The notes under the pieces are model-generated. The model saw only the letters and a program-made list of their open reading frames with translations, made no database searches and had not been told where the DNA came from. A DNA stretch of 13,920 bases from positions 1 to 13,920 of the forward strand of contig JAURQB010000135.1 of the NCBI GenBank assembly GCA_030836365.1, written 5' to 3'. Shown piece after piece: positions 10,601 to 13,920 of the stretch. Each line of letters opens with the position of its first letter. Positions within the stretch are counted from its first letter, which is position 1. The translations under genes and the position numbers were made by a program. Source of the DNA: Bdellovibrionota bacterium (GTDB lineage Bacteria > Bdellovibrionota > Bacteriovoracia > Bacteriovoracales > Bacteriovoracaceae).

Positions 10601-12024
10601 ACAATTTGGCCGACATTTAAGAATTGGGAGTTTCCAAAATTGAGATCGCCAGTAATTTTCGCCGTCCCAAGACCAGTGTTCGTGGGCGTTGGCGTTGCCT
10701 CGACATAACCATCAAGCTCTTCTTGAAGGCCTGAAAACTTTTTCACCTCAAGACCACTGGCAAAATCTTCATCCACAAGAGTGCCATCGGCGATTGTCGC
10801 CGAGGTAATTTCAGTTAAACCTGAATTATCTGGCGCAAGCACAAGCGCCCCCTCAATAACCTTTAAAACAAAACCATCTTGGCTTTCTTTGGCTTCAGGA
10901 ACATCGGCGATATCTGAGAGCTTCGATGCTTTTTTATTAATCATCTTCCAGTTATAGTCATAAACATTTGGGCAATTAATATTTGGGCACGACTCAATTA
11001 GTCCCGTTCGTCCATTAAAGCTATCCACCTCTCCACGGTTATTGATATAGTGCCATTTTGTTCCGTCAAAAATAAGCCAGTCACCTTGACGGTAAGAAAA
11101 TCTTCCCTCAATCAAATTAGGTTTTTCGGCCTCCCCTCCAAACGGACAATTCGTTTGGGTAAAAAAGTCATCAACTGGCGCTTCTTCTTCAACAACTTCT
11201 TCTTCCGAAGGGACGTCAATTGAACATTCCGTTGAGATAATAAAATATTGGCCGGCTTCTGGAGTAAAATCCGTTTCTTCCGTTAAAAAATTAACTGTTC
11301 CATTACTCACAACTTTCACATCTAAGTTTAATTTAGAAACAAACCCTTTATCGTTTAACGAATCATACGGGCCGAGAAATTCAAGCTGGCCTGTAATGGG
11401 CCCTGTTGTCCAACGATTAAGAGCGGCCGAAAAAATAAGGACGTCTTTATCATCTGCGCTTGGAATAAGATGTTTTGGTTCTAATTGAAGCTCTTCATTG
11501 ACTTTCGTTTGATCAATTTCTTCCTGCTCTTTTCGCACAATCACAAAAGGAAACGCATCTTCAACGGGCGTGTTAAAATCTCGTCTGATCAAGTCATATC
11601 GTCCATCGAAATAAAGGGCAATATCAGCACTATCACCAGTGGCGATAATTTTCGTGGCCGTCTGTGAAATTATTTTTAACGACTTTAACGACGAAATAGA
11701 CGCGGTATTTTCATTTTGAACATCCTCACCGTAGAGTGACAACTCTTCAATTAAGTCTAAGTTTTCACCGCTAATTTCAAGTGTTCCTTCTCCAACGCTA
11801 AGAGCGCTAACAATCGATCGCTCGGATGGCCCTGTACCTGAATCTGTGCCGGCTCCCGTTGTTTTTGAATTGTCTGGATTTATTCCTTTGAATTCAACAG
11901 TATCTTGCCCACCAAAACAGGAAGTTAAAATGAATAAAATTAAATATAAGACCCACAAAGGAGAATTTTTTCTCACCTTTTCTTTTCGGATAATTAAGTA
12001 GTTACCTTGAGAAATGAACGACAT
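1609..12024 (-). CDS. Giant surface lipoprotein: phage-tail-fibre-like shaft with sushi/LamG-rich adhesive tip
   Basis: This is an uninterrupted 3471-residue protein, by eye about 370 kDa. Residues 1-36 form a lipoprotein signal (lipobox LTSC, Cys36; Phe at +2, so no Asp inner-membrane retention signal). Then come a TIG-like domain (73-163), three tail-fibre-like modules (216-642, 643-1024, 1025-1338), a beta-rich end piece (1339-1467), an FGE/lectin-fold-like region (1468-1788), sushi-like domain 1 (1789-1852), a fibrinogen-like region (1853-2108), sushi 2 (2109-2168), a ConA-like region (2169-2381), degenerate sushi 3 (about 2382-2440), and three LamG-plus-sushi cassettes (2441-2796, 2797-3141, 3142-3471). 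The N-terminal 1467 residues contain only seven cysteines; nearly all the rest lie in the tip half. I infer an outer-membrane-anchored, probably trimeric fibre with its C-terminal tip outward, used in cell or prey recognition. The ATG at 12024 has GGGTGA upstream; a GTG at 11974-11976 would give a shorter, cleaner signal peptide. The gene lies 25 bases after the upstream fibre gene. Confidence 0.95.
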   Translation of the reverse strand: MSFISQGNYLIIRKEKVRKNSPLWVLYLILFILTSCFGGQDTVEFKGINPDNSKTTGAGTDSGTGPSERSIVSALSVGEGTLEISGENLDLIEELSLYGEDVQNENTASISSLKSLKIISQTATKIIATGDSADIALYFDGRYDLIRRDFNTPVEDAFPFVIVRKEQEEIDQTKVNEELQLEPKHLIPSADDKDVLIFSAALNRWTTGPITGQLEFLGPYDSLNDKGFVSKLNLDVKVVSNGTVNFLTEETDFTPEAGQYFIISTECSIDVPSEEEVVEEEAPVDDFFTQTNCPFGGEAEKPNLIEGRFSYRQGDWLIFDGTKWHYINNRGEVDSFNGRTGLIESCPNINCPNVYDYNWKMINKKASKLSDIADVPEAKESQDGFVLKVIEGALVLAPDNSGLTEITSATIADGTLVDEDFASGLEVKKFSGLQEELDGYVEATPTPTNTGLGTAKITGDLNFGNSQFLNVGQIVTTSGLFSLTSMRSHVDEMDLGIKLLKSSVDTSSLEENKKYFLSTDAEGALTWRELTTENIPELLEGASTYYFDEVKTQKAIASSTLQNMDGDIESGDTLQAAFRKLGTKITNFLSQTLRPELVDKSITFDKLKIPRDGQGNIVNGFLYLDATLTPKQWTIINVSGFNFLGELNPSEEAAVNTVIAQSTSRSSGDFFVMSTSGVATGLLSEEAHQFNSGDWIVWDGSQWRKIDYRGKVVSIFGNKNIIEAGANQYDWQQVVVKPYEISKNQNTEGDGPSDAATVSRLSDIADVTGTPTSDSRCCVLRWSGTQWQVSLDNVSNAALTGTELSGLVDIKFSPSADIEIGKINNFSSQLATKLNKSTPQSLTGALTFNRGSFINVSEVSNGMDKVVFDDTFVTKLTSLKSNLQSKMNALSAPVSGSNFLAADLSFVSRDADRITEDSGSLFFTDQRVMDTSLSATIFDGVDDQANPITENTEVTTSSSFSLLMEKLIFDVENRFATGVDVTSEDISDGSIEPRHLSLNGANVGDHFYFGENGWELKKHTSSIRFIGTFSSGDTISSSPRQGDYYIISDTTPNVSIDFGNGALTLNKGDWVMSIGGVWKKITNASPVTSFSVGADDGAGVFNPTPNDYTLSEIEMSESRIGDLSDVSGIPAVGSVLKWNGARWEAAVDESGAATISGADIPEDALNRSNYQPGTDENSKLPFNRIDPNTFPSTEYLKTNGTIQTLGSAGNLQYQAISNAGSVDGINLSEAQSSYENYVNTTDSKERASDIAPVDPSNTSDSKFLVSSGINNRAYRELTFDDVVLSGTDFNFYDSESVYGTLLSGYESTTVGSTEVADTDSLLVGLKKLEQKIDTGGGTVNTKLYEDNIKANQVNETNGIYQSKYAIDSTNNNDIFISGYSIFSLPDPKTIKNGFNVTIKSDAGPVFIYPSYGIESVYNAPLIEGEHDQLVLTQTGGFARLEFENNSWRITDSDKISFSILKNDKPSFCPTGMVPIAGSYLLETDGFCIDQEFQEVKVRYQLSYDDWRNPVTGVYETTDMQIERIGLECQDIAASSLTAYSHIASMSQLLTVFQNAGVNDSLTFFEQLQEAPSACPSGTNFQSTQLDVDSQNYVMLRKHWEKIGSTCYASDPIDGISGVREIVSLQPSSHSVARTALLSNGICHDSALQTKLNATANFNNFYSISKDAQGLQESAFKSGATFHEKGENFHCGLNPFIGFSGVPEDTAVGMEFRAWEKLKASGLFGNSSQWPSDAQKVIYLDSSGVMAPKNLSIKFKDSKWNSYAFNNVDYAYTGGFKAVRCSWMPIISRCELPSVTTGYDVSACPASAENPLTISECSVQCASGYSSIAEIPPVATCNPPNGNKVGNFNLSGCVSEENLQNPPALSSCQSSEVSTSGFYEIDLRGNNNQTTENVMVFCDVSTNTQGQTVKQMDLIKTLGYAKNQGNLDEVASLFIRANNDSTLYFDVLANDLNQYGLYVQNLGENVNTDAEIKTSGFEIGQWGKKFDGIEMSYAMQGATHSDDRVCSDEEIGVPLNGPGFEGGEVDDYLSPTPPGYTYIQGSYDSDRDRGIQVTNYSATAFDPYTIFSFSGSGIDLFDVPECAKLPTIPTFKPATFFSVLKVRDTLDLLCTMPETIPDGYIVNCAGDNSDNLYSDSSCEISCDSGYVTDGFNPGVFCSAFGSEFIFQGCTTPENAPTEFYEPFNDAASFNQKFDVNTNKPDLIALNIENGNFINNMFNPVWLDSAVNGSYLYDYIEVKTKQQFTFPLEVEFLSNWLETSSLHYNLKLNIYGENAFNFIQFSSLYPKLNNINPRILNTNTICNYNCLIKLIINSDGSFVLRASDPNDATKLIEGSSVDLGIENLPVEKIKLGWEIVYPKNYTYRNFDEIKITKPDASPLSLTNYPIIDSSNYVLSGSGCTSNSVTDSSNCDLSCAASYYADSINPPQLVWLKETQNYRLTGCYDSPASTTTLRAERFIQDRSIIHVDANHAYDEVGNEGKIDYDQGEVFSTGQNNKFNKEHFFTPVYAGTSTWIPFGGEVGKRTFNFDRTEDTNEDGYINASDAPNTFLVSSDGNSVDSAKNHWKVFDDLNQTKYSSFIFYKFNSTYSYRHPMVFSDSIGGIGMHDLPSKGIKTYHYGTAALNKTFSANYPSSYLNNFHSYVGIYNGENSPLINEYKMYLDTEKVQFFTLPDEERNQIDEPSALSIGGSHAVSGNLYSTPFPGEIAQVIFFNEELTAEQIEVLHNYYAEMYGKELTPKCTMPADTTGYSTTCDNSTLKTASQCEAETTCATGYTDNENLHPFRLRCDSNGGEFELLGCYPLNQGDGDDPDIDDPTTEQLALRIIKENAIFYFDPDDAATVTTESDGRIKKISSKYHRPGTNPEMNPMDLSTSPKLESHLGKNMINFSESSTSVNDVLEVTGFNEIKPGKGITMISSIHPLTNLSGNLGTLYTYGEFVNNRYSYNYLQIASNKQWRIYNRVYRDNGMINSIYSDQSYDESFINDQPINVIAQVYSSPGSHSINLNGQTDYLDPVYAFIELSAAIDNVKLGNRQDNVFSSTYDRNLYGGGYQGYYGEFGFFDQNINDAQSKAISSYLNKKYGLVKSCSLPASTTGYNVAKCDTSRENLTTDECEITCASGYQSFSEISGITVQCTDNEDFLFHGCFPETGITNDDYAKNIIANKSVLALDAEDNVIVDTDNKVTSWKSSVNKNGERFELIRKGDNGPLYQTDAKGNKELYFSGNQVSTATDERLWSEEFDGLTGSTEFMRFFVYRPEERTVRSLNVLACDRATGCDGYFKLNSTTNEVHVASTYNNYFNYNANASEFYDGADKFHITSFDGAETEKLSALNIKLFGSETRLDQVVNSTVSVDPYYMPHSSVFSTYIGGDRDNYAYNAFQGAIKHVIYFDTLLNEQEELVVSSYLKKKSGLGKRCSIPGDQIFDIVPKEHMTEPDGFYFTDQVVVTCPGGIDSDFTTLPAVECANAGADFTIVNCE
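1612..2601 (-). repeat. LamG-sushi cassette 3, C-terminal tip (residues 3142-3471)
   Basis: The LamG-like domain (3142-3409) opens with SVLALDAEDNVIVDTDNKV, has STYIGGDRDNY and ends FQGAIKHVIYFDTLLNEQEE, then SYLKKKSGLGK. Sushi-like domain 6 follows (3410-3471) and is the end of the protein. It has C1 (CSIP), C4 (VTCPGG), C5 (VEC) and C6 (NC) but lacks C2 and C3. Confidence 0.65.
2602..3636 (-). repeat. LamG-sushi cassette 2 (residues 2797-3141)
   Basis: The LamG-like domain (2797-3082) opens with AIFYFDPDDAATV, has the late strand DNVKLGNRQ and ends GYYGEFGFFDQNINDAQ, then SYLNKKYGLVK. It abuts sushi-like domain 5 (CSLP, AKC, DEC, CASGY, VQC, HGC). The YLxxKxGL helix end before the CSxP start recurs in cassette 3. 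Confidence 0.65.
3637..4704 (-). repeat. LamG-sushi cassette 1 (residues 2441-2796)
   Basis: A LamG-like domain (2441-2736) opens with SIIHVDANHAYDEVG, has a late ALSIGGSH strand and ends FPGEIAQVIFFNEELTAEQIEVL. It is followed at once by sushi-like domain 4 (CTMP, TTC, SQC, CATGY, LRC, LGC). The LamG part also holds a perfect EF-hand/dockerin-type loop (2530-2541). Confidence 0.62.
4402..4437 (-). other. EF-hand/dockerin-like calcium loop (residues 2530-2541)
   Basis: The twelve residues DTNEDGYINASD place Asp, Asn, Asp, Tyr (backbone), Asn and Asp at positions 1, 3, 5, 7, 9 and 12, with Gly6 and Ile8. This is the canonical calcium loop, and Asp at 12 is usual in dockerins. It is single; no partner loop was seen. 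Confidence 0.6.
4705..4881 (-). repeat. Degenerate sushi-like domain 3, lacking C1 and C5 (residues about 2382-2440)
   Basis: It keeps C2 (SGSGC), C3 (SSNC), C4 (CAASYY) and C6 (LTGC). The first cysteine is replaced by Tyr (YPIID where others have CxxP), and the fifth is missing from the PPQLVWLKE stretch. The joint loss fits a C1-C5 disulfide, as in classical sushi domains (Cys I-III). Confidence 0.55.
4882..5520 (-). other. Concanavalin-like beta region (residues 2169-2381)
   Basis: The segment starts FYEPFND, has NGNFINN, VKTKQQFTFPLEVEF, a hydrophobic middle, SDGSFVLRA, and ends FDEIKI. These are the landmarks of ConA-like jelly-roll domains ('FxDxFND...NGNL...VxTKxxFxFPxxVEF...FDDVxI'), a group that includes carbohydrate-binding and LamG-type folds. 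It has two closely spaced Cys (CNYNC). It is not evidently a copy of the three LamG-like cassettes downstream. Confidence 0.42.
5521..5700 (-). repeat. Sushi-like domain 2 (residues 2109-2168)
   Basis: All six cysteines are present: CTMP, VNC, SSC, CDSGY, VFC and QGC. Spacing is close to domains 1, 4 and 5. It is followed directly by the ConA-like segment. Confidence 0.65.
5701..6468 (-). other. Fibrinogen-like region (residues 1853-2108)
   Basis: It opens with SSCQSSEVSTSGFYEIDLRG and then VMVFCDVSTNTQGQTV. This follows the fibrinogen C-terminal-like opening 'C...GxYxIxxxG...VxCDMxTxGGGWT', but the GGGW box is replaced by TQGQTV. A later cluster (SDRDRGIQV, DVPEC) could be the ligand- or calcium-binding end, which I cannot confirm. 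It lies between sushi domains 1 and 2. Confidence 0.42.
6469..6660 (-). repeat. Sushi-like domain 1 (residues 1789-1852)
   Basis: It has the six-cysteine pattern C1 (CELP), C2 (SAC), C3 (SEC), C4 (CASGY), C5 (ATC) and C6 (SGC). C1, C4, C5 and C6 match the four sushi/CCP cysteines, including the C-x-x-P start and C-x-x-GY after C4. The Trp that usually precedes the last Cys is absent. C2 and C3 are extra. Confidence 0.65.
6661..7623 (-). other. FGE-sulfatase/lectin-fold-like region (residues 1468-1788)
   Basis: The region begins CPTGMVPIAGSYLLETDGF with the next Cys at FCIDQEF and ends GGFKAVRCSW. This order of an N-terminal 'CPxGMVxVxG...FCxxxxE' block and a C-terminal 'xGFRxxR' block is characteristic of formylglycine-generating-enzyme-like (C-type-lectin-related) domains, here probably used for binding, not catalysis. 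The middle part (SYDDWRNPVTG, several Cys, GMEFRAWEKL) cannot be matched by eye, so a different fold with similar ends remains possible. Confidence 0.4.
7624..8010 (-). other. Beta-rich shaft-end domain (residues 1339-1467)
   Basis: This segment contains FISGYSIFSLPDP, NGFNVTIKSDAGPVFIYPS, DQLVLTQTGGFARLEF and NSWRITD. The pattern (NGFxVTIK, hydrophobic strands, W-R-I) is like the beta-prism end domains of phage tail fibres and recalls the last part of the upstream fibre gene. It has no cysteines. It marks the point where the phage-like half stops and the cysteine-rich half begins. Confidence 0.5.
8011..8952 (-). repeat. Tail-fibre-like module 3 of the lipoprotein (residues 1025-1338)
   Basis: Landmarks are FIGTFSSGD, GDYYIIS, GDWVMSIGGVWKKI, VTSFSVGAD, DYTLSEI, RIGDLSDVSG and VLKWNGARWEAAVDESG. 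The hook-like part is degenerate (FNFYDSESVYGTLLSG), and the probable coil (DSLLVGLKKLEQKI) ends in a TGGGT linker. This is the shortest of the three modules. It leads directly into the shaft-ending domain and not into another HL...GW linker. Confidence 0.72.
8953..10098 (-). repeat. Tail-fibre-like module 2 of the lipoprotein (residues 643-1024)
   Basis: The same landmarks recur: FLGELNPS, GDFFVMS, GDWIVWDGSQWRKI, VVSIFGNKN, YDWQQV, RLSDIADV, VLRWSGTQWQ, LTGALTFNRGSFINVS, and the hook RITEDSGSLFFTDQRV. The coil-forming part is weaker than in module 1 (SSFSLLMEKLIFDVENR). The linker before module 3 (DGSIEPRHLSLNG, then FGENGWELKK) is close in form to the linkers before the other modules. A vicinal cysteine pair (777-778) sits just before VLRW. 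Confidence 0.75.
10099..11379 (-). repeat. Tail-fibre-like module 1 of the lipoprotein (residues 216-642)
   Basis: The module opens with FLGPYDS, then GQYFIIS, GDWLIFDGTKWHYI, a turn VDSFNGRTG, YDYNWKMI and the linker KLSDIADV. These are the landmarks shared by all four copies in the window. Later parts are a stretch with ITGDLNFGNSQFLNVG, the hook-like ENIPELLEGASTYYFDEVK and a probable coiled coil SGDTLQAAFRKLGTKI. It ends in a KSITFDKLK linker to module 2. Unlike the others, this copy has an acidic insert between Cys267 and Cys293, and a second pair at Cys346 and Cys351. Confidence 0.75.
11536..11808 (-). other. TIG-like domain of the lipoprotein (about residues 73-163)
   Basis: This segment reads as an Ig-like TIG/IPT fold: SVGEGTLEISGENL at the start, a middle part with SLKIISQTATKIIATG, and FPFVIV at the end. 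The order 'benefit of a named element, then sensed operator or value' is typical of TIG domains (xxxLxIxGxNL...). In predatory-bacterial fibre lipoproteins, as I recall them, a domain of this type sits between the lipid anchor and the first fibre module, as here. The assignment rests on pattern only. Confidence 0.45.
11917..12024 (-). other. Lipoprotein signal peptide with lipobox (Cys36)
   Basis: Residues 1-36 have a long basic n-region (IIRKEKVRKN), a hydrophobic core (LWVLYLILFI) and the lipobox LTSC, with cleavage before Cys36 (codon 11917-11919). The following residues, FGGQDT, lack Asp at +2, which by the enterobacterial rule favours export to the outer membrane; that rule may not hold in this phylum. 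If translation begins at GTG 11976, the signal shrinks to 20 residues with a normal n-region (VRKNSP). Confidence 0.88.
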
Positions 12025-12027
12025 GAT

Positions 12028-12033
12028 TCACCC
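12028..12033 (-). promoter_or_regulatory. Ribosome binding site of the giant lipoprotein gene
   Basis: On the minus strand GGGTGA lies three bases before the ATG at 12022-12024. GGTGAATC nearly complements the GAUCACC stretch in the 16S rRNA tail, so it is a plausible if not classical site. It supports the ATG over the GTG at 11976, in front of which only a purine run (GAAAAGAAAAG) abuts the codon directly. Confidence 0.5.
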
Positions 12034-12049
12034 ACAGAACTAAACTTAA

Positions 12050-13920
12050 TTAATTGATGGATCCACTTTGACGTAAAATAACAAACTCACTACCTCCTGA
12101 AGTATTAACCACCTTCTTGATAGTTACACTGGAAAAATTTGATTTAAGTAATACCTTTCCTAAATCCTCAATTTGACCGCTTTCAAGTTTTAGCTCCACT
12201 CGATTATTTGTATCTCCCTCATCAACTCCAACGCGATCAACTCTCTTAACCGTAATTTCAAAATCATCGCTGACACTATCCATAATTTGTATTTTTGAGG
12301 CATCTGCTGCCAGAATCATTTGTCCATTATGGCTATCACCAAGCTCAATAAATCCACTTGAACCAATTCCTAATGAGTTTACCTGACTGATTCCTTTGGA
12401 CTCATTTTGGAGAAAGCCACTGATTTTTCCGGCAACTTTATTAAAAACTTCAATAAGCGTTGTTGTCTCAGGCACGAGAGTCAAACTACTCGACGCTTCG
12501 ACAAACCCGGTTAAGGCGAGACTTAAAACTTTCGCGGGATCATACATAAGCTCGGAAATATCGCCCTCAATTAACTCTGGCGTCAACGAAACAAACTCAC
12601 CGTTAGCATTGAGAACCCGCGGCGCAGTTTCCGAAGCACTGTTTTCGCCAATAAATTTATCCACAAATAATGTGGGATTTAATCCGCTACAATTATTTTT
12701 CAGATCACTAAAGGCAAACGTCGTTACTTCAGATAAATTAAGTGGGTTTGTATAGCTAACATTATTAATGTCAGATAAATTATAAGCAATTAAATCTCCG
12801 TTTGAGTCGCGATCAGTCGTCGTAAATTTTAGCGGAGAATTAAAATTCACATCACCCGAGGTGATAATTTTTGTAAAGTTATTATCAAAGTAAGATCGCA
12901 GAGAATCCGTTTCACTAAGATAAATATCATCAAATGCAATGGCCCCTGGTGCTAAATGCGTGTTAATAATCGCCGCAGGAGACGTGGCATACGTAAGTGC
13001 CTCAACCGCGCTTCCCGACTGATCTTCCGCCGCAACCCACTTTCCGTCACTGCTACTCCAAGACAGAATTTTTTTCTTATCCGTTTCATTATCCCCTAGC
13101 GCACTATAATCAGCGACATCAGTAAACGTTGATAGTGGTGAATTCGTTTTATCTATCTCGCTCCAAGAATAGTCATTGGCCTCCGGCGTGATATCACCGA
13201 TGCGGCCTTCAAAAGAAGTGATGAATTGTTTTTTAGATAATTTTTTAAACCCCTCTGTGGACTCATTAAAAATCGCCCAATCACCAGAAGTATAAGCGAT
13301 TCCATCAATCTCACCATCCTTAGTGATTAAATAGTAATCACCTTCAACCAGCGTGTTAATTGCATCGGGCGGAGAGCTTGGACTTGAATCAAAGTCCCAT
13401 TCACCTTTTAACTGAAGACCTGAAATAGAACGATATCCCCAGGCCCCATTTAAATAAATTAAGGTTTCACCAATATTAGGCGCTGCTTTTAAATGACTTA
13501 GTTCAATAACTTCATTCGTTAATGTGTCCGCTGAGACAGAACCACTTCCGGGAAGACTTGAGGAGTCATCAATTTTTTTATAAATTTTTGAAATAGCACT
13601 CTCCAGCGTGTCCGCCTCAGCGAGCGTTGACTCCATTTCAGGATTCGCGAAATTAATATCTTCAATCACAGGAGCAGCCGATGGCGCCACGCCTGCTGCA
13701 CTCAATACGCGCTCTTCAGAAAAATAAAGATTTGTTGCACCTTCCGGAACATTTGTTGTCGTTAATTCAACGTTAGAAAAAGCACCATTATTATTGATCA
13801 CGATTTCACTGCTTGAACCAATAGGAAGAAGATCTTGTTTGCTGGCCAAAATGCTTGCCTCATTTGCCACAAATCCGATAGCACGGCCAAGGTCATAATC
13901 TTTTACTTCACCATTTTTAA
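12050..13920 (-). CDS. Phage-tail-fibre-like protein, partial (N terminus beyond right edge)
   Basis: The frame is open through the right edge, so only the last 620 or so residues are visible. The GTG at 13868-13870 is not a convincing start: in-frame codons upstream continue the same kind of sequence (DYDLGRAIGF). Counting from that GTG, residues 41-55 carry the phage tail-fibre motif VPEGATNLYFSEERV, followed by a probable coiled coil (ADTLESAISKIYKKI). An HLK...NGAW linker leads into one GDYY/GDW module starting at L154 (LKGEWDF, then GDYYLI, GDWAIF, FEGRIGDITPE, YSWSEI). A second, degenerate copy of the YF...RV/coil repeat follows. The last 110 or so residues form a beta-rich, cysteine-poor end (GDSHNGQMILAAD, VTIKKVV) that resembles residues 1339-1467 of the lipoprotein in position and style. 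There is no cysteine-rich tip. It is probably a second fibre of the same surface apparatus, co-transcribed with the giant gene. Whether it has a lipoprotein signal cannot be seen. Confidence 0.94.
   Translation of the reverse strand, partial: KNGEVKDYDLGRAIGFVANEASILASKQDLLPIGSSSEIVINNNGAFSNVELTTTNVPEGATNLYFSEERVLSAAGVAPSAAPVIEDINFANPEMESTLAEADTLESAISKIYKKIDDSSSLPGSGSVSADTLTNEVIELSHLKAAPNIGETLIYLNGAWGYRSISGLQLKGEWDFDSSPSSPPDAINTLVEGDYYLITKDGEIDGIAYTSGDWAIFNESTEGFKKLSKKQFITSFEGRIGDITPEANDYSWSEIDKTNSPLSTFTDVADYSALGDNETDKKKILSWSSSDGKWVAAEDQSGSAVEALTYATSPAAIINTHLAPGAIAFDDIYLSETDSLRSYFDNNFTKIITSGDVNFNSPLKFTTTDRDSNGDLIAYNLSDINNVSYTNPLNLSEVTTFAFSDLKNNCSGLNPTLFVDKFIGENSASETAPRVLNANGEFVSLTPELIEGDISELMYDPAKVLSLALTGFVEASSSLTLVPETTTLIEVFNKVAGKISGFLQNESKGISQVNSLGIGSSGFIELGDSHNGQMILAADASKIQIMDSVSDDFEITVKRVDRVGVDEGDTNNRVELKLESGQIEDLGKVLLKSNFSSVTIKKVVNTSGGSEFVILRQSGSIN

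Noticed and set aside
11181..11206. CTTCTTC run as a simple-sequence phase-variation switch
   Set aside because: It is interrupted and built of triplets, so slippage would change length but not the reading frame; kept only as part of the acidic-insert finding.
1609..12024. Frameshift or fused pseudogene as the cause of the very long frame
   Set aside because: The frame is unbroken for 10.4 kb, every domain is complete at its junctions and the cysteine pattern is kept to the last residues, so it is a genuine single gene.
12396..12755. 119-codon open frame on the + strand inside the partial fibre gene
   Set aside because: It lies antisense to a clearly coding fibre sequence, shows no recognisable domain and has no context; it is a shadow frame.
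13868..13870. GTG as the true start of the right-hand fibre gene
   Set aside because: The frame is open to the window edge, and the residues upstream (DYDLGRAIGF) continue the same sequence style; a fibre lacking any export signal would make no sense here.
7624..13920. Prophage or phage-tail remnant as the origin of the locus in its present form
   Set aside because: The giant gene has a lipoprotein signal and a large eukaryote-like tip, and no baseplate, tail-assembly, chaperone or lysis genes are next to it. The modules are of phage type, but the gene acts as a cellular surface protein.

Overview
The window is a low-GC (about 40 % by eye), tightly packed bacterial segment. The left edge carries a partial unidentified gene on the + strand. 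The rest is a minus-strand run: a partial phage-tail-fibre-like protein gene cut by the right edge (12050-13920), a giant 3471-residue lipoprotein gene (1609-12024) and an MFS transporter gene (407-1597). The last gene converges on the + strand gene, and their stop codons overlap. There is no intergenic stretch longer than 25 bases. I found no RNA genes, insertion sequences, CRISPR arrays or intrinsic terminators.

The central object is the giant lipoprotein. Read from N to C terminus it has a lipoprotein signal (Cys36) and a TIG-like domain (about 73-163). Three long modules built like phage tail fibres follow (216-642, 643-1024, 1025-1338), then a beta-rich end piece (1339-1467). The protein then changes character into a cysteine-rich, adhesin-like half: an FGE/lectin-fold-like region (1468-1788), a sushi-like domain, a fibrinogen-like region, a second sushi-like domain, a concanavalin-like region, a third and degenerate sushi-like domain, and three consecutive LamG-like plus sushi-like cassettes that run to the C terminus. 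The most likely reading is a surface-anchored fibre: a lipid-held base, a trimeric shaft of phage origin, and a long multi-domain tip that binds sugar or protein. The gene directly upstream (to the right) encodes a second fibre of the same shaft family, at least through its C-terminal 620 or so residues, and the two are probably co-transcribed.

This combination of fibre lipoprotein, eukaryote-like recognition domains and low GC fits the predatory Bdellovibrionota best, probably the Bacteriovoracales (Bacteriovorax/Halobacteriovorax/Peredibacter type). From memory, chimeric trimeric fibre proteins have been reported in Bdellovibrio as prey-recognition tools, and this locus looks like an unusually long relative. 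The taxon and the prey-recognition role are inferences; no marker gene is present here.

The strongest single observation concerns the six sushi-like domains. Two of them have each lost a different pair of cysteines, and the pairs lost are what the classical sushi disulfide pattern predicts if an extra, third disulfide was added to the fold.
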